A stretch of 64,000 nucleotides of DNA from Lachnospiraceae bacterium C1.1 (GCA_030434875.1 JAUISW010000001.1:2057501-2121500); one strand, 5' to 3'; shown: positions 19,292 through 28,203, counted from the first letter of the stretch. A program made the numbers and translations. Notes: generated by a model not told the origin, from the letters alone.

Positions 19292-19993
19292 TCATTTATT
19301 ATTTTTTAACTGATCTATTTCTGCTGATCTTTCATAGTTTGCCACAGCAGAATGAAAAAACTTTCTTATAAAGAATCCACCCAGACCACCTTTTTTTATC
19401 CTTCCATCCTCTGTGGTCTTAAGTGACTGGTCTCTTAAGATCATGACAAACTTGACGTTCATCCTTGATCTGTTCTCTGTTACAAATTTTTCTGCTGATG
19501 GTGATGAAAGATTGAGCAGGACAACTTCCGGCAACGTACTATTGATATCATTAACGATAGCATCATCGCCTCCAACCTTTTCTTCAGTTATATATTCTCC
19601 CTCTATCTCAAGATCAGTTGAGAACCTCTCGATTCCTTCTTTAAGAACTGCCATTTTATCTGCATTTTCAGATACAAGATATATTTTTCTCTTTTCTTTT
19701 TCAAATTTTCTGAAAAGAGCCTTAAGGAAGAGATTCGACAATATTTCACGCTCACGATAATAACTCTCCACTCCACCGGCTACAAGAATATCCGCTGTTG
19801 TCATAAGAGTCATATCCATATTTTCTATCTCTTTTTTAAGTTCTTCAGATCCGGCCGCATTCAGCAGCAGATCATGTGTAACGAAATCGATCGTATTACA
19901 CTTATCATTATTCAGGTATGTATTAATACGCCTCATAGACTCTCGTACTGAGTAGTCCTTAAGCCGTATCCCCATCACAGATAACCTCTTCAT
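19292..19993 (-). CDS. WecG/TagA/CpsF-type glycosyltransferase homologue, divergent
   Basis: Resembles the family that adds N-acetylmannosaminuronic acid or ManNAc to lipid-linked sugars in wall polymer synthesis. It has 233 residues. The overall pattern is kept: an N-terminal DFVTHDLLLNAA segment, a TTADI motif, and a Rossmann-like core (KIYLVSENADKM...YITEE). The usual V-G-L-G-x-P-K-Q-E motif is replaced by LLNLSSPSAEKF, so catalysis is doubtful. AGAGGG just before the ATG at 19993 sets the start; an upstream TTG at 20017 lacks a site. Confidence 0.72.
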   Translation of the reverse strand: MKRLSVMGIRLKDYSVRESMRRINTYLNNDKCNTIDFVTHDLLLNAAGSEELKKEIENMDMTLMTTADILVAGGVESYYREREILSNLFLKALFRKFEKEKRKIYLVSENADKMAVLKEGIERFSTDLEIEGEYITEEKVGGDDAIVNDINSTLPEVVLLNLSSPSAEKFVTENRSRMNVKFVMILRDQSLKTTEDGRIKKGGLGGFFIRKFFHSAVANYERSAEIDQLKNNK

Positions 19994-20181
19994 ATAACCC
20001 TCTTCATCAGCTAACAAATGAATTTTTGCAGCAAATCTCCAAAAACATTGCTTAAAAAAAGCTTTTTTTGATAATTGTATTTAAAAGTATACCATAGCAT
20101 GCCTTAATCTTTCAACCTCTGTTAAAGATAACAGGCATTATGATATAATAAGGAAAATTTATCGAAAGTGACTATTTTACC

Positions 20182-21606
20182 ATGCAGGAATCAAAAATTA
20201 TCAATAAAGAAAATCTTATACTTTTCTTTTCCGCACTCCTCGGATCATTGATCTATATTTCACTTATCTTTAACAATAATCTATGGGTCGATGAGGCATT
20301 TACTGCAAGCCTCATCCGTGGAAATCTTTCAGAAGTATGGGCTGCAACTGCTGCCGATACTCTGCCCCCTTTTTACAACTTTTTTACCAAGTTCATAACT
20401 ATGATGATCGGATACTCTGCTCCGGCAATGAAGTTCTCATCCGCGCTCGCTGCTGTATCCGTTCTTTTTTATGGATCCTTCAATATCAAAAAAATATTTT
20501 CATTCAGGGATTCTCTTATCTTTACGGCATTCTTTTTAACCATGCCTTACTTTTACTATTATGCCGTCGAAATAAGACCTTACAGCTGGGGATTATTCTT
20601 CAGCTTTGCTTCAGCGCTTGCCTTCAGTGAGATAATAAAGTTCAGAAATTTATCTGCATTCATTAAATTTGCTGTTTTTTCTGCTCTTTCAGGCTATGCC
20701 CACCATTTTGCACTTGTAGCTACAGCGGTATTCTGGTTCTTTCTTTTTCTCTACTTGCTAATCAGAAGATCAAAAGAGATAAAATACTTTTTACTGTCAG
20801 CTGCAGTCTTTATTGTCCTTTATCTGCCCTGCCTAATTCTTGCTGTATATCAGATAAAAAATGCCAGCAGCTACTTTTCAATGTCTCCGCTGAATTTCAA
20901 ATCCTTCCTGAGTGATATGCGTTTTCCCTTCGTCACACATTATACACCTTTATCACTCTTATTAATGATTATTTTTCTTTTTGTTTTCATTAATGCATTT
21001 ATAGGATTTATAAGAAAAGACTTTCAGCTTTACTGCCCACTCGTGTTTTCTATCACCCCTTTCTGCGTATTGATTTTTGGATACGCTGTTTCTTTTGCAG
21101 CAGGCAGCAGTTTCTTTACTTCCCGTTATCTGGTTCCATCACTTGCTGTTTTCTGGTTAGGTGTATCATTATCAGCAGATTACACTTTTAAAAATCTGAG
21201 TGGGATTTATAAAAAAGTCTTTGTCATATTCACAGCAGTCACAATCCTTGTCAGCGGTATCATAAATTATCGAAATCAGTTTATCAGCGAGTATGATAAT
21301 TCTGTAAATGATATGACAGCCTGGTTTGATGAGAATCTTTCTCCGGATGACGGCTATATTATATATGAAACAGCTTATCAGATAGAACTCTGCATGAGAT
21401 ATTATTATCCTGGCCTGAAAAAATATGACCGCAGTAATTTTGAGGAAATAAAGGGAAATATCTGGTATTTTGAAGTAGATGGATTTGAATATGAGCTTGA
21501 TAAATTCAAAGATATGGGTTATAATATTGTATACATAAAAACTATGTCTTTTGATCGCTATAGTTTCAAATTATATCAGCTTCAAAAGAATGAATCATCC
21601 ATTTGA
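20182..21606 (+). CDS. Membrane glycosyltransferase, GT39/ArnT-like
   Basis: Polytopic membrane protein of 474 residues, predicted to move a sugar from a polyprenyl-phosphate donor onto an envelope acceptor. The first loop holds the acidic motif WVDEAFTASLIRGN and PPFYNFF, the hallmark of the GT-C fold (PMT/ArnT-like). About ten hydrophobic segments follow, with a short soluble C-terminal domain after about residue 375. It is divergent from the WecG-like gene, suggesting a small surface-glycan locus. The start has weak Shine-Dalgarno support. Confidence 0.8.
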   Translation: MQESKIINKENLILFFSALLGSLIYISLIFNNNLWVDEAFTASLIRGNLSEVWAATAADTLPPFYNFFTKFITMMIGYSAPAMKFSSALAAVSVLFYGSFNIKKIFSFRDSLIFTAFFLTMPYFYYYAVEIRPYSWGLFFSFASALAFSEIIKFRNLSAFIKFAVFSALSGYAHHFALVATAVFWFFLFLYLLIRRSKEIKYFLLSAAVFIVLYLPCLILAVYQIKNASSYFSMSPLNFKSFLSDMRFPFVTHYTPLSLLLMIIFLFVFINAFIGFIRKDFQLYCPLVFSITPFCVLIFGYAVSFAAGSSFFTSRYLVPSLAVFWLGVSLSADYTFKNLSGIYKKVFVIFTAVTILVSGIINYRNQFISEYDNSVNDMTAWFDENLSPDDGYIIYETAYQIELCMRYYYPGLKKYDRSNFEEIKGNIWYFEVDGFEYELDKFKDMGYNIVYIKTMSFDRYSFKLYQLQKNESSI

Positions 21607-21610
21607 AAAA

Positions 21611-21640
21611 AGCCTGGTCACACGGATGTGACTTTTGCTA
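21611..21640 (+). terminator. Weak terminator after membrane glycosyltransferase
   Basis: GTCACA-CGGA-TGTGAC (21617-21632) followed by TTTT. The stem is short and may allow readthrough into the next gene. Confidence 0.4.
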
Positions 21641-21663
21641 TTATTACCAAGGAGGTGCACAAT

Positions 21664-21858
21664 ATGGATATCGCGTCACTTTCAACTTCTCTTTCAAATA
21701 TACAGACACAAAATGCTGTTTCTACAGCAGTTTTCAGCATGGCTCTTGATGACTTTCAATCTCAGGGAACTGCTTTAACTGATATGATGGCTGAATCAGC
21801 TTCAATGGAGCGAAGTGTAAATCCTTCCGTTGGCGGCAATATTGATATGAGAGTATGA
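21664..21858 (+). CDS. YjfB-like putative motility protein
   Basis: Small protein of 64 residues. It matches the YjfB pattern: MDIASLST..., a central helix with AVFSMALDDFQSQGT, and the ending SVNPSVGGNIDMRV. The family is linked to motile Firmicutes but has no proven role. AAGGAGGTG lies exactly upstream of the ATG. It is a single gene ended by a strong terminator. Confidence 0.8.
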   Translation: MDIASLSTSLSNIQTQNAVSTAVFSMALDDFQSQGTALTDMMAESASMERSVNPSVGGNIDMRV

Positions 21859-21860
21859 AA

Positions 21861-21896
21861 AAATCCGGAGACTACAAATCTCCGGATTTTATTTTT
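21861..21896. terminator. Bidirectional terminator
   Basis: An 11-bp stem (21861-21871 with 21879-21889) followed by a T-rich run, between the convergent YjfB-like and CPBP genes. Confidence 0.85.
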
Positions 21897-22845
21897 TTAA
21901 TAATTCTAATACCAATGTCATTATTACAACGGCAGATGCAAGAGTCATACCTGCCAAAGCCGGAATTGAAAAAACCTTTCCTGCTCGAGCTTCCACATAG
22001 TTTCCATCAGCCATCACACGGTGACGTCTGACAGGCCTTAATATACGCACAAGTCTCTCTCTTCCGCCATTTTCAAAACTGGCAATGAGAAACAGCAGCA
22101 ATACCGCAATGGTCGTGGTAAAAACCGCTGCCACAGAGTATATCTGAAGTGCTGCTAATGCTTCTGTTTTGCTAAGCTGTGCAGAAGACGCTTCAATATT
22201 TTCTGTAATATAAATAGAAACTGTAGACGTTCCATTTATGATCGCATGCGCAAAAAATCCCGGCAGTACACTCCCAGTCACTTCAGACAGAACCCCAAAG
22301 GCAATTCCAATAACAAACGCGTACAAGAACTGGTTTAAATTCAAGTGCATCAAGCCAAACATTAAAGCCTGAACCAGAATCGCTGTACGAATATTTCCAT
22401 TGCTTTTAAGACCCGCATATTCTGCCCCTCTAAAGGTTATCTCCTCTGTGAAAGGACCGAATAAGGACATTATAAAAAACGTCACAGCAAATGGAAGTGA
22501 CCTTATTGTTTGCGATGCGCTCACCACTACATTATCTGTAAATATCAGTGTGAATGCATTGCAGGCGCCAATTATCGGATAGAGCATAAACGTAAAGGGA
22601 ATAACGAGTATCAGAGTTGGTATTCTTACCCTTTTTATTCTGAATGTATCACGTATATCTACCTTAAAAAATGCGGTAAGCAACAATAAAGGGATCAATA
22701 TAAGAACCTCTCCAAATGATAAAGCCATCTCTACCGGAAGCTGAGCCCACGGAAAGAAAATTTCCATTATCATAAGAAGAAGATTGCCTAAAATAAGGCT
22801 TAAAATAATGAAAAGATACAAAATTCCCGATCTTAACGGGTTCAT
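21889..22845 (-). CDS. CPBP-family intramembrane metalloprotease
   Basis: CAAX protease/bacteriocin-processing (Abi) type membrane protein of 318 residues with about eight hydrophobic segments. Motifs are EEITFRGAEYAGL (EExxxR), FGLMHLNLNQF (FxxxH) and FFAHAIIN. Family members cleave in the membrane or confer bacteriocin immunity; the target is unknown here. AAAGGAG before the ATG at 22845 decides the start over the ATG at 22860, which overlaps that site. Confidence 0.88.
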   Translation of the reverse strand: MNPLRSGILYLFIILSLILGNLLLMIMEIFFPWAQLPVEMALSFGEVLILIPLLLLTAFFKVDIRDTFRIKRVRIPTLILVIPFTFMLYPIIGACNAFTLIFTDNVVVSASQTIRSLPFAVTFFIMSLFGPFTEEITFRGAEYAGLKSNGNIRTAILVQALMFGLMHLNLNQFLYAFVIGIAFGVLSEVTGSVLPGFFAHAIINGTSTVSIYITENIEASSAQLSKTEALAALQIYSVAAVFTTTIAVLLLFLIASFENGGRERLVRILRPVRRHRVMADGNYVEARAGKVFSIPALAGMTLASAVVIMTLVLELLKK

Positions 22846-22885
22846 CCTATCTCCTTTCATTTAACACTATTAGAATCAATAATTG

Positions 22886-22932
22886 ATATGTTTTGATGAC
22901 TTTATTACAGGAATCCGCATTTACTGCGGGTT
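22886..22932 (+). repeat. Dispersed 47-bp repeat, copy 1
   Basis: Sequence starting ATATGTTTTG and ending GCGGGTT. It matches 60804-60850 (minus strand) at 42 of 47 positions. It contains a stem (CAGGAATCCGCA with TGCGGGTTCCTG, 22917-22936) and sits in the 122-bp gap upstream of the CPBP gene. Confidence 0.75.
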
Positions 22933-22967
22933 CCTGCATTAAAATCATCAACTATCTTTTTCCAATC

Positions 22968-23201
22968 TTACTGATTCATCATAAAGTTAACAAGCTTGTC
23001 GATATCATCAGGCTCATAAGCAACGATCTCAAGTTCCTTGATCACGCCATCTGAAAAGATATTAGCCATTGATACATACTGTGAAAGCTTTGACTTAAGG
23101 TTAAGTCTGTCTCCCTCGCCAGTAACAAGCTCTACTTTACCCTTGCAGTTATCAACAACCTTAAAAAACTTATCGATATCTGTGATGTTCTGTACTTTCA
23201 T
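22968..23201 (-). CDS. Conserved hypothetical small protein
   Basis: A 77-residue protein, mostly charged, with no membrane segment. The pattern is MKVQNITDIDKFFKVVDNC, then VELVTGEGDRLNLKSKLSQYV, then an acidic end. AAGGAGG lies before the ATG. It is downstream of ridA by 22 bp and likely co-transcribed. I recall similar proteins in Lachnospiraceae but know no function. Confidence 0.75.
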   Translation of the reverse strand: MKVQNITDIDKFFKVVDNCKGKVELVTGEGDRLNLKSKLSQYVSMANIFSDGVIKELEIVAYEPDDIDKLVNFMMNQ

Positions 23202-23223
23202 TTAAAAGTCCTCCTTATTAATA

Positions 23224-23607
23224 TTATTTTGCTGTCTTTATCGCAATAGCTTCCACTTCAAGCTTTACGTTCTTAGGTAATTTGCTTACTTCAACGCAGC
23301 TCCTTGCAGGAAGGATGCCTGTGAAATAATTTGCATATACTTCGTTGATTATCTTAAAATCATCCATGTTCTTGATGAACACTGTGGTTTTAATCACATT
23401 TTCCATTGAGCTTCCTGCATCTTTGAGAAGATTGCTCATATTTGTAAATACCTGGTTCGCCTGTGCCTCAACAGATGCTCCAACGATCTCACCGGTCTCC
23501 GGAACTATCGGTATGATCCCTGAAGTAAAAATGGTATCTCCGATCTCGATAGCCTGTGAATAAGGTCCGATTGCTGCCGGTGCGTTAGGTGTACTGATTG
23601 CCTTCAA
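23224..23607 (-). CDS. ridA: RidA-family enamine/imine deaminase
   Basis: Cytoplasmic trimeric enzyme that hydrolyses reactive 2-aminoacrylate-type intermediates from PLP enzymes. It has 127 residues, the full family length. Motifs are AIGPYSQAIEIGDTIFTSGIIP at the N-terminus and LPARSCVEVSKLPKNVKLEVEAIA, with the substrate Arg in PARSCVEV. GGAGG precedes the ATG. It lies between the CvfB gene and a small hypothetical gene. Confidence 0.95.
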   Translation of the reverse strand: MKAISTPNAPAAIGPYSQAIEIGDTIFTSGIIPIVPETGEIVGASVEAQANQVFTNMSNLLKDAGSSMENVIKTTVFIKNMDDFKIINEVYANYFTGILPARSCVEVSKLPKNVKLEVEAIAIKTAK

Positions 23608-23647
23608 TTTCTTGTCCTCCTGAATAAAGCTTTCTTTTTCTTATTTT

Positions 23648-24490
23648 TTATTCCTTTTCCTTCATATCAATCCCTGCAGAACCTATAGTTATCAACCCTT
23701 CTTTCAGAAGGTGTCCTACAGCTCGTTTGAATGCATTTTTACTCATTGAACATTCATCTTTTATAAGTTCAGGTGATGCCTTATCTGTAAAATCAAGATG
23801 TCCATGATTCTCTCTCATAAGTTCAAGTAAAGCCTCTGCATCTTCATTCATCTGAAGATAAGCCTTTTTCCTGATTGAAAGATCAAGCTTTCCATCTTCC
23901 TTAACACCTGTAACTCTTACCTTAACAATATCTCCGCACTTTGCTTCTCCTGCAAATTCACGTGCAGGGATAAGTCCGGAATATTTTCTGTCTACAGCCA
24001 CGAAGGCACCGAAATTACGGCTTATTTCATAAACAAGTCCCTCAACCTCGTCATTTACCTTATAGGGCGAATCCTTGTCGAGATATTCATAAACCTTCAT
24101 GCTGGCTGCAAGCCTCTTACTTTTATCAATGTACATAGTAACAAGGACTTCATCGCCCTCTTTAACCTCATAAGTCTGTTCGTGGTACGGAAGAAGCAGA
24201 TCTCTCTCGAGTCCCATATTAAGGAATGCTCCTACCTTATTTACCTGACATACCTTGAGCACTGCCGTCTCACCAACAGTTATAAGCGGAGTATTTACAG
24301 TTGCTATAAGCCTGTCTTTTGAATCTCTGTAAACAAATACCTCGAGGCCGTCCCCAACTTCTGCGTCCTCCGGAAGCTGTTTACCCGGAAGAAGAACTGC
24401 TTCCTCATCTCCTTTATGCGCTGAAAGATAAGCACCGAATTCTACTTTTCTTTCTATACCAAGTGTCTGAATTTCTCCAAGCTTTATCAT
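23648..24490 (-). CDS. cvfB: S1-like RNA-binding protein, CvfB type
   Basis: A 280-residue protein with several OB/S1-type RNA-binding domains and a C-terminal winged helix (about 215-275, ENHGHLDFTDKASPELIKDECSMSKNAFKRAVGHLLKEG). CvfB influences virulence and RNA metabolism in staphylococci (family knowledge). The segment QVNKVGAFLNMGLERDLLLPY is characteristic. It lies 40 bp upstream of ridA. Confidence 0.88.
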   Translation of the reverse strand: MIKLGEIQTLGIERKVEFGAYLSAHKGDEEAVLLPGKQLPEDAEVGDGLEVFVYRDSKDRLIATVNTPLITVGETAVLKVCQVNKVGAFLNMGLERDLLLPYHEQTYEVKEGDEVLVTMYIDKSKRLAASMKVYEYLDKDSPYKVNDEVEGLVYEISRNFGAFVAVDRKYSGLIPAREFAGEAKCGDIVKVRVTGVKEDGKLDLSIRKKAYLQMNEDAEALLELMRENHGHLDFTDKASPELIKDECSMSKNAFKRAVGHLLKEGLITIGSAGIDMKEKE

Positions 24491-24537
24491 AAAAAATTAA
24501 TAACCTAAAGCCTTTCTTTTAGCAAAACCAAATTAAT

Positions 24538-24574
24538 ATAAAAAAAGAGCGGAGAAACTAATTCACCGCTCTTT
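24538..24574 (-). terminator. tRNA-Gln terminator
   Basis: AAAGAGCGG (24544-24552) pairs with CCGCTCTTT (24566-24574). On the minus strand it is followed by a T-run, directly downstream of the tRNA. Confidence 0.85.
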
Positions 24575-24578
24575 ATAG

Positions 24579-24651
24579 CTGGGCTAGAAGGATTCGAACC
24601 TTCGAAGTGACGGAGTCAGAGTCCGTTGCCTTACCGCTTGGCGATAGCCCA
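24579..24651 (-). tRNA. tRNA-Gln (anticodon CTG)
   Basis: 73-nt cloverleaf. The acceptor is TGGGCTA/TAGCCCA with discriminator G, the anticodon loop is CTCTGAC and the T-arm contains GGTTCGAATCC. CCA is not encoded. It has its own promoter and terminator. glnS, the cognate synthetase, lies 1.8 kb further on in the same orientation. Confidence 0.96.
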
Positions 24652-24670
24652 ATGACTTGCAACAAAAGAT

Positions 24671-24699
24671 ATTATACACACATTCTTTATAAAATGCAA
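24671..24699 (-). promoter_or_regulatory. Promoter of tRNA-Gln
   Basis: TTGCAT (24694-24699), a 17-bp spacer and TATAAT (24671-24676), 20 bp before the mature 5' end. Confidence 0.8.
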
Positions 24700-24802
24700 G
24701 TACTTTTTTAAATTTTTTTCGATGAATTTTTTTATTATTGATTTTTTTATCTTAAATCCGCCTATAGAGCGGATTTGAAGGCAATCATATTTCTAAATGA
24801 TT

Positions 24803-24833
24803 ATAAAAAAGGGTCAGGCAAGATGCCCGACCC
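24803..24833 (-). terminator. Terminator of ohrR-like gene
   Basis: GGGTCGGGC/GCCTGACCC hairpin (24811-24833) followed by T6 on the minus strand. A further small palindrome at about 24752-24775 has no adjacent T-run and no assigned role. Confidence 0.85.
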
Positions 24834-24844
24834 AGTTTACCAAA

Positions 24845-25282
24845 TCAGTTCAGCCTTTCTAAAATATCATAAGTAACTTCATGAAGTTTACTGACTTCTT
24901 CCTGATCTAATCCAATAGCCTTCAATATCCTTTCCGGAATATCCTTAGCCTTTTCTCCCAAACCCATACCTTCTTCGGTTATTTTTACGAGAAGGTTTCT
25001 CTCGTCCGCTGTAGATCTTTTTCTAGTAATATATCCTTTGCTTTCAAGTTTTTTCAATAACGGCGTTAAGGTACCGGAATCAAGGTAGAGTCTTTCTCCG
25101 AGTTCCTTGACATTCGTCTCTTTCTTCTCCCAAAGAACTATCATCGTGATATACTGCGTATAAGTCAGGCCCAATTCGTCAAGAAAAGGCTTATACTTTC
25201 TTACTATTTCTTTCGAACATGCATAAAGCGGGAAGCATAACTGCTCCTCTATCTTCATGCAGTCTAACCTTGTATTATCCAT
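24845..25282 (-). CDS. ohrR: MarR-family peroxide sensor, OhrR-like
   Basis: Repressor of 145 residues, very close in pattern to Bacillus OhrR. The N-terminus has the redox-sensing Cys16 in EEQLCFPLYACSKE, followed by LGLTYTQYITMIVLWE. The winged helix contains GERLYLDSGTLTPLLKKLE and ITRKRSTADERN. OhrR releases DNA when the Cys is oxidised by organic hydroperoxides (family knowledge). GGGGTGA precedes the ATG. A palindrome overlaps its start site, suggesting autoregulation. No ohr peroxidase gene is in the window. Confidence 0.9.
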   Translation of the reverse strand: MDNTRLDCMKIEEQLCFPLYACSKEIVRKYKPFLDELGLTYTQYITMIVLWEKKETNVKELGERLYLDSGTLTPLLKKLESKGYITRKRSTADERNLLVKITEEGMGLGEKAKDIPERILKAIGLDQEEVSKLHEVTYDILERLN

Positions 25283-25345
25283 TTGTCACCCCGCCCCATA
25301 AGTACGATTATTATCCCGGATTACTGCAGCAATATAATAGCCTGC

Positions 25346-25389
25346 AATTGTTCACAATTAAATTATAAAACACATGGACTCAAAATCAA
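25346..25389 (-). promoter_or_regulatory. ohrR promoter and candidate operator
   Basis: TTGATT (25384-25389), 16-bp spacer and TATAAT (25362-25367). Immediately downstream lies the palindrome AATTGTGAACAATT (25346-25359), at the predicted start site. It resembles the AATTGT-rich OhrR boxes of Bacillus. Confidence 0.65.
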
Positions 25390-25488
25390 GTTTTTTATAG
25401 TGTGCAAGGCTGTGAAAAGGTATATTTACAGGCTCAGATAAAGCTATAAAATTTTTATGAACATTTTTTGCTAATCTAACATAGGAAT

Positions 25489-25560
25489 GAGCTCTGGGGA
25501 CGTTGTTTAGGTATCATTTTGAATTTGCAAAATGATACCTAAACAACGTCCCCAGAGCTC
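25489..25560. repeat. Perfect 72-nt hairpin element
   Basis: Two 33-bp arms with no mismatch flank a 6-nt loop (AATTTG, 25522-25527). The arms begin GAGCTCTGGGGACG and end in CATTTTG. It lies 18 bp downstream of the DUF2225 gene. No T-run follows on either strand, so it is not a standard terminator. The GGGGACG/CGTCCCC arms recall REP-type palindromes associated with RAYT transposases (inference). Confidence 0.85.
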
Positions 25561-25578
25561 AATTCCCGTGAATATATT

Positions 25579-26445
25579 TTATTCTTCTTCACCTTTGAGC
25601 TTTGCTGCAATGGCATCCTTAAGATCACGTGCCTTATCCTTAAGACGGGCACTTGAATTAGCGCTTGTAATAACTGCTGATACAAATCTTGCAGCAATTT
25701 CATTTTTATCCAGCTGGAAAGCAAGTGCAGCCAAAAGATAATTAAGTGTCTGCTGATCCATTCCCGCTATAGGGAAGTCTTCCATCTTAAGAGCTCCTAC
25801 AAAGCCCTCATATGCGAGCGTAATTGCCTCTTTTTCATCTTCCTTGCAAGCTTTAAGCTGTTCCTGATAATCAGCTGCAGACTGATCAAGTCCCTCGGCT
25901 TTTCCTCTTAAGAGCCATGCCATTCTAAGGCAGGTATAAGCCTTCTCAGAATCCTTCGCCTGTTTTGCCATACTGCAGGCAACAGCAAGCTGATAGCGCA
26001 TGAGTGCATCATCATAGCTGTATTCCGCTTCAGGCTCTTTGTAGGTAACAGGCTTAGGAATGCTGTCTTCTATCATTTTCTTCTGTCTGTCATATATGCC
26101 CTTGAAGAAGCTTTCAACTGCCGCATATCCACAATTAGGACAAACCAGAACACCATATTTAAGCTGGTCAAGCTGCTCATATTTAGGTCTCAGATCAATA
26201 TCCTGACCTATCATCCTGACTCTTCCTGCTTTTACACCCCTATTCTTAAACTTAGTCGAACAGACAGGACACTCATGTGTCTTATCAATGAGATAATCCA
26301 TCTCATTTCTCTTTTTGGGCTGCACCGGTGCAGCTGCTGCCGCCGCTTTACCCGACGCAGCTTCTTCCTTTTTTGCTCCCGTGAAGAGATTGTCCTTAGA
26401 CACATTGTTCATTCCCATCTTTTCAAGCCCAGAAAAAAGTCCCAT
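25579..26445 (-). CDS. DUF2225 zinc-ribbon protein
   Basis: Protein of 288 residues and unknown function. An Ala/Lys-rich N-terminal stretch leads to CPVC (about residue 58) and CPNCG (about 103), two CxxC pairs that probably bind zinc. The C-terminal 150 residues are helical, TPR-like (SEKAYTCLRMAWLLRGKAEG...). It starts 28 bp after glnS and is probably in its operon. It is followed by the perfect hairpin element. Confidence 0.83.
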   Translation of the reverse strand: MGLFSGLEKMGMNNVSKDNLFTGAKKEEAASGKAAAAAAPVQPKKRNEMDYLIDKTHECPVCSTKFKNRGVKAGRVRMIGQDIDLRPKYEQLDQLKYGVLVCPNCGYAAVESFFKGIYDRQKKMIEDSIPKPVTYKEPEAEYSYDDALMRYQLAVACSMAKQAKDSEKAYTCLRMAWLLRGKAEGLDQSAADYQEQLKACKEDEKEAITLAYEGFVGALKMEDFPIAGMDQQTLNYLLAALAFQLDKNEIAARFVSAVITSANSSARLKDKARDLKDAIAAKLKGEEE

Positions 26446-26473
26446 AAGTTTTCTCCTTTACAAATGCTTTTGC

Positions 26474-28135
26474 TTACTGTGCTGCCGGAAGCTTAAATGA
26501 ACTCTTCAGTGAAACGATTCGGTTAAATACCGGTGCTCCTTCTTTGGAATCCTTTGCATCAACTGTGAAAAATCCGTTTCGTACGAACTGAAAACTGTCA
26601 TATGCCTTTGCTTCGGCAAGTTCAGGTTCTACATAACAATCATCTATAAGTTCAAGAGAATTCGGGTTAACATTCACGTTTCCCTCTTCATCATAAACTT
26701 CTTTAGTTTCATCAATAAGGCTATTGTACAATCTTGCTGTCACCCTCACAGCTGTATCAGCCTTTACCCAATGTATTGTTCCCTTAACTTTTCTTCCTGT
26801 AAAGCCTGTTCCCTGCTTTGTTTCAGGGTCATAAGTACAATGAACTGCCGTAATATTTCCGTTTTCATCCTTGTCAAAGCCGACGCACTTAACAAAATAA
26901 GCATGCATAAGTCTGACTTCATTTCCCGGGAAAAGTCTGAAATATTTCTTCGGAGGCTCTTCCATAAAGTCTTCACGCTCAATATAAAGTTCACGTCCAA
27001 ATGGAATCTTACGGCTTCCAAGCTCTTCATTCTCCGGATTATTTACAGCATCGAGCATCTCGGTCTGTCCCTCCGGATAGTTATCAATTATGAGTTTAAG
27101 CGGATGCAGAACTGCCATAAGTCTTTTTGCCTTAGGCTTAAGATCTTCTCTTACACAGTATTCAAGCAGATCCATCTCTGATGTTGACTGTGATTTTGAG
27201 ATTCCACTGAGCTCAACGAACATCCTTATTGACTCAGGTGTATATCCTCTTCTTCTAAGTCCTGCTATTGAGACAAGTCTCGGATCATCCCATCCGTCAA
27301 CAACCTTATCCTCTACAAGCTTCTTTATATATCTCTTGCCTGTTACAACATGGTTAAGATAAAGCTTTGCAAATTCTATCTGTCTCGGAGGATTTTCGCA
27401 TTCACACTCCTGAACTACCCAGTTGTAAAGAGGTCTGTGATCCTCAAACTCAAGCGTACAGATCGAATGTGTTATTCCCTCGATCGCATCCTCAAGAGGA
27501 TGTGCGAAATCATACATAGGATAAATGCACCATTTATCTCCTGTATTCTGGTGTGTAAGATGAGCTATTCTGTATATGATCGGATCGCGCATATTTATAT
27601 TAGGCGATGACATATCTATCCTCGCTCTTAATACTTTTGAGCCATCTTCATACTTTCCGGCTTTCATATCCTCGAAAAGCTGAAGATTTTCTTCTATAGA
27701 TCTGGAACTGTAGGGATCCTCTTTTCCGGGTTCGGTAAGTGTACCTCTGTACTCTCTTATCTCATCCGCAGAAAGATCCGATACATATGCTTTTCCCTTT
27801 TTTACAAGCTTTACTGCATATTCATACATCTGATCAAAATAGTTTGAAGCGAAGAAAAGTCTGTCTTCCCACTCTGCTCCAAGCCATTCAACATCGGCCT
27901 TTATTGAATCAACAAATTCCGACTTTTCCTTTGTCGGGTTAGTATCATCAAAACGAAGGTTAAACTTTCCGCCATACTCTTTAGCAAGTCCTGAATTCAG
28001 GATGATCGACTTCGCATGACCGATATGCAGGTAACCGTTAGGTTCGGGGGGAAATCTGGTATGAACCGTACTGTAGACACCCTCTGCCAAATCCTTGTCA
28101 ATTGCCTGCTCAATAAAATTCTTTGTTTTTTCCAT
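26474..28135 (-). CDS. glnS: Glutaminyl-tRNA synthetase
   Basis: Class I synthetase charging tRNA-Gln, 553 residues, near the usual length. The HIGH motif is in [15 protein letters not shown], and FDDTNP and [18 protein letters not shown] are clear. The C-terminal anticodon-binding beta barrels end in [11 protein letters not shown]. At the KMSKS position, normally VMSKRKL, it reads [11 protein letters not shown], keeping only the Lys-Arg pair. It is transcribed before the DUF2225 gene. Confidence 0.96.
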   Translation of the reverse strand: MEKTKNFIEQAIDKDLAEGVYSTVHTRFPPEPNGYLHIGHAKSIILNSGLAKEYGGKFNLRFDDTNPTKEKSEFVDSIKADVEWLGAEWEDRLFFASNYFDQMYEYAVKLVKKGKAYVSDLSADEIREYRGTLTEPGKEDPYSSRSIEENLQLFEDMKAGKYEDGSKVLRARIDMSSPNINMRDPIIYRIAHLTHQNTGDKWCIYPMYDFAHPLEDAIEGITHSICTLEFEDHRPLYNWVVQECECENPPRQIEFAKLYLNHVVTGKRYIKKLVEDKVVDGWDDPRLVSIAGLRRRGYTPESIRMFVELSGISKSQSTSEMDLLEYCVREDLKPKAKRLMAVLHPLKLIIDNYPEGQTEMLDAVNNPENEELGSRKIPFGRELYIEREDFMEEPPKKYFRLFPGNEVRLMHAYFVKCVGFDKDENGNITAVHCTYDPETKQGTGFTGRKVKGTIHWVKADTAVRVTARLYNSLIDETKEVYDEEGNVNVNPNSLELIDDCYVEPELAEAKAYDSFQFVRNGFFTVDAKDSKEGAPVFNRIVSLKSSFKLPAAQ

Positions 28136-28174
28136 TTTTTAAAATAACTCTCCTATAGGTTCTCTCTAAGTCAT

Positions 28175-28203
28175 ATTTTACTTATTTATATGATAGTTTT
28201 CAA
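28175..28203 (-). promoter_or_regulatory. glnS promoter
   Basis: TTGAAA (28198-28203), 17-bp spacer and TAAAAT (28175-28180), about 40 bp before the glnS ATG. I see no T-box in this short leader. Confidence 0.65.

Noticed and set aside
24752..24775. AAATCCGC/GCGGATTT palindrome as terminator
   Set aside because: No adjacent T-run on either strand, and the ohrR terminator is already present at 24803-24833.
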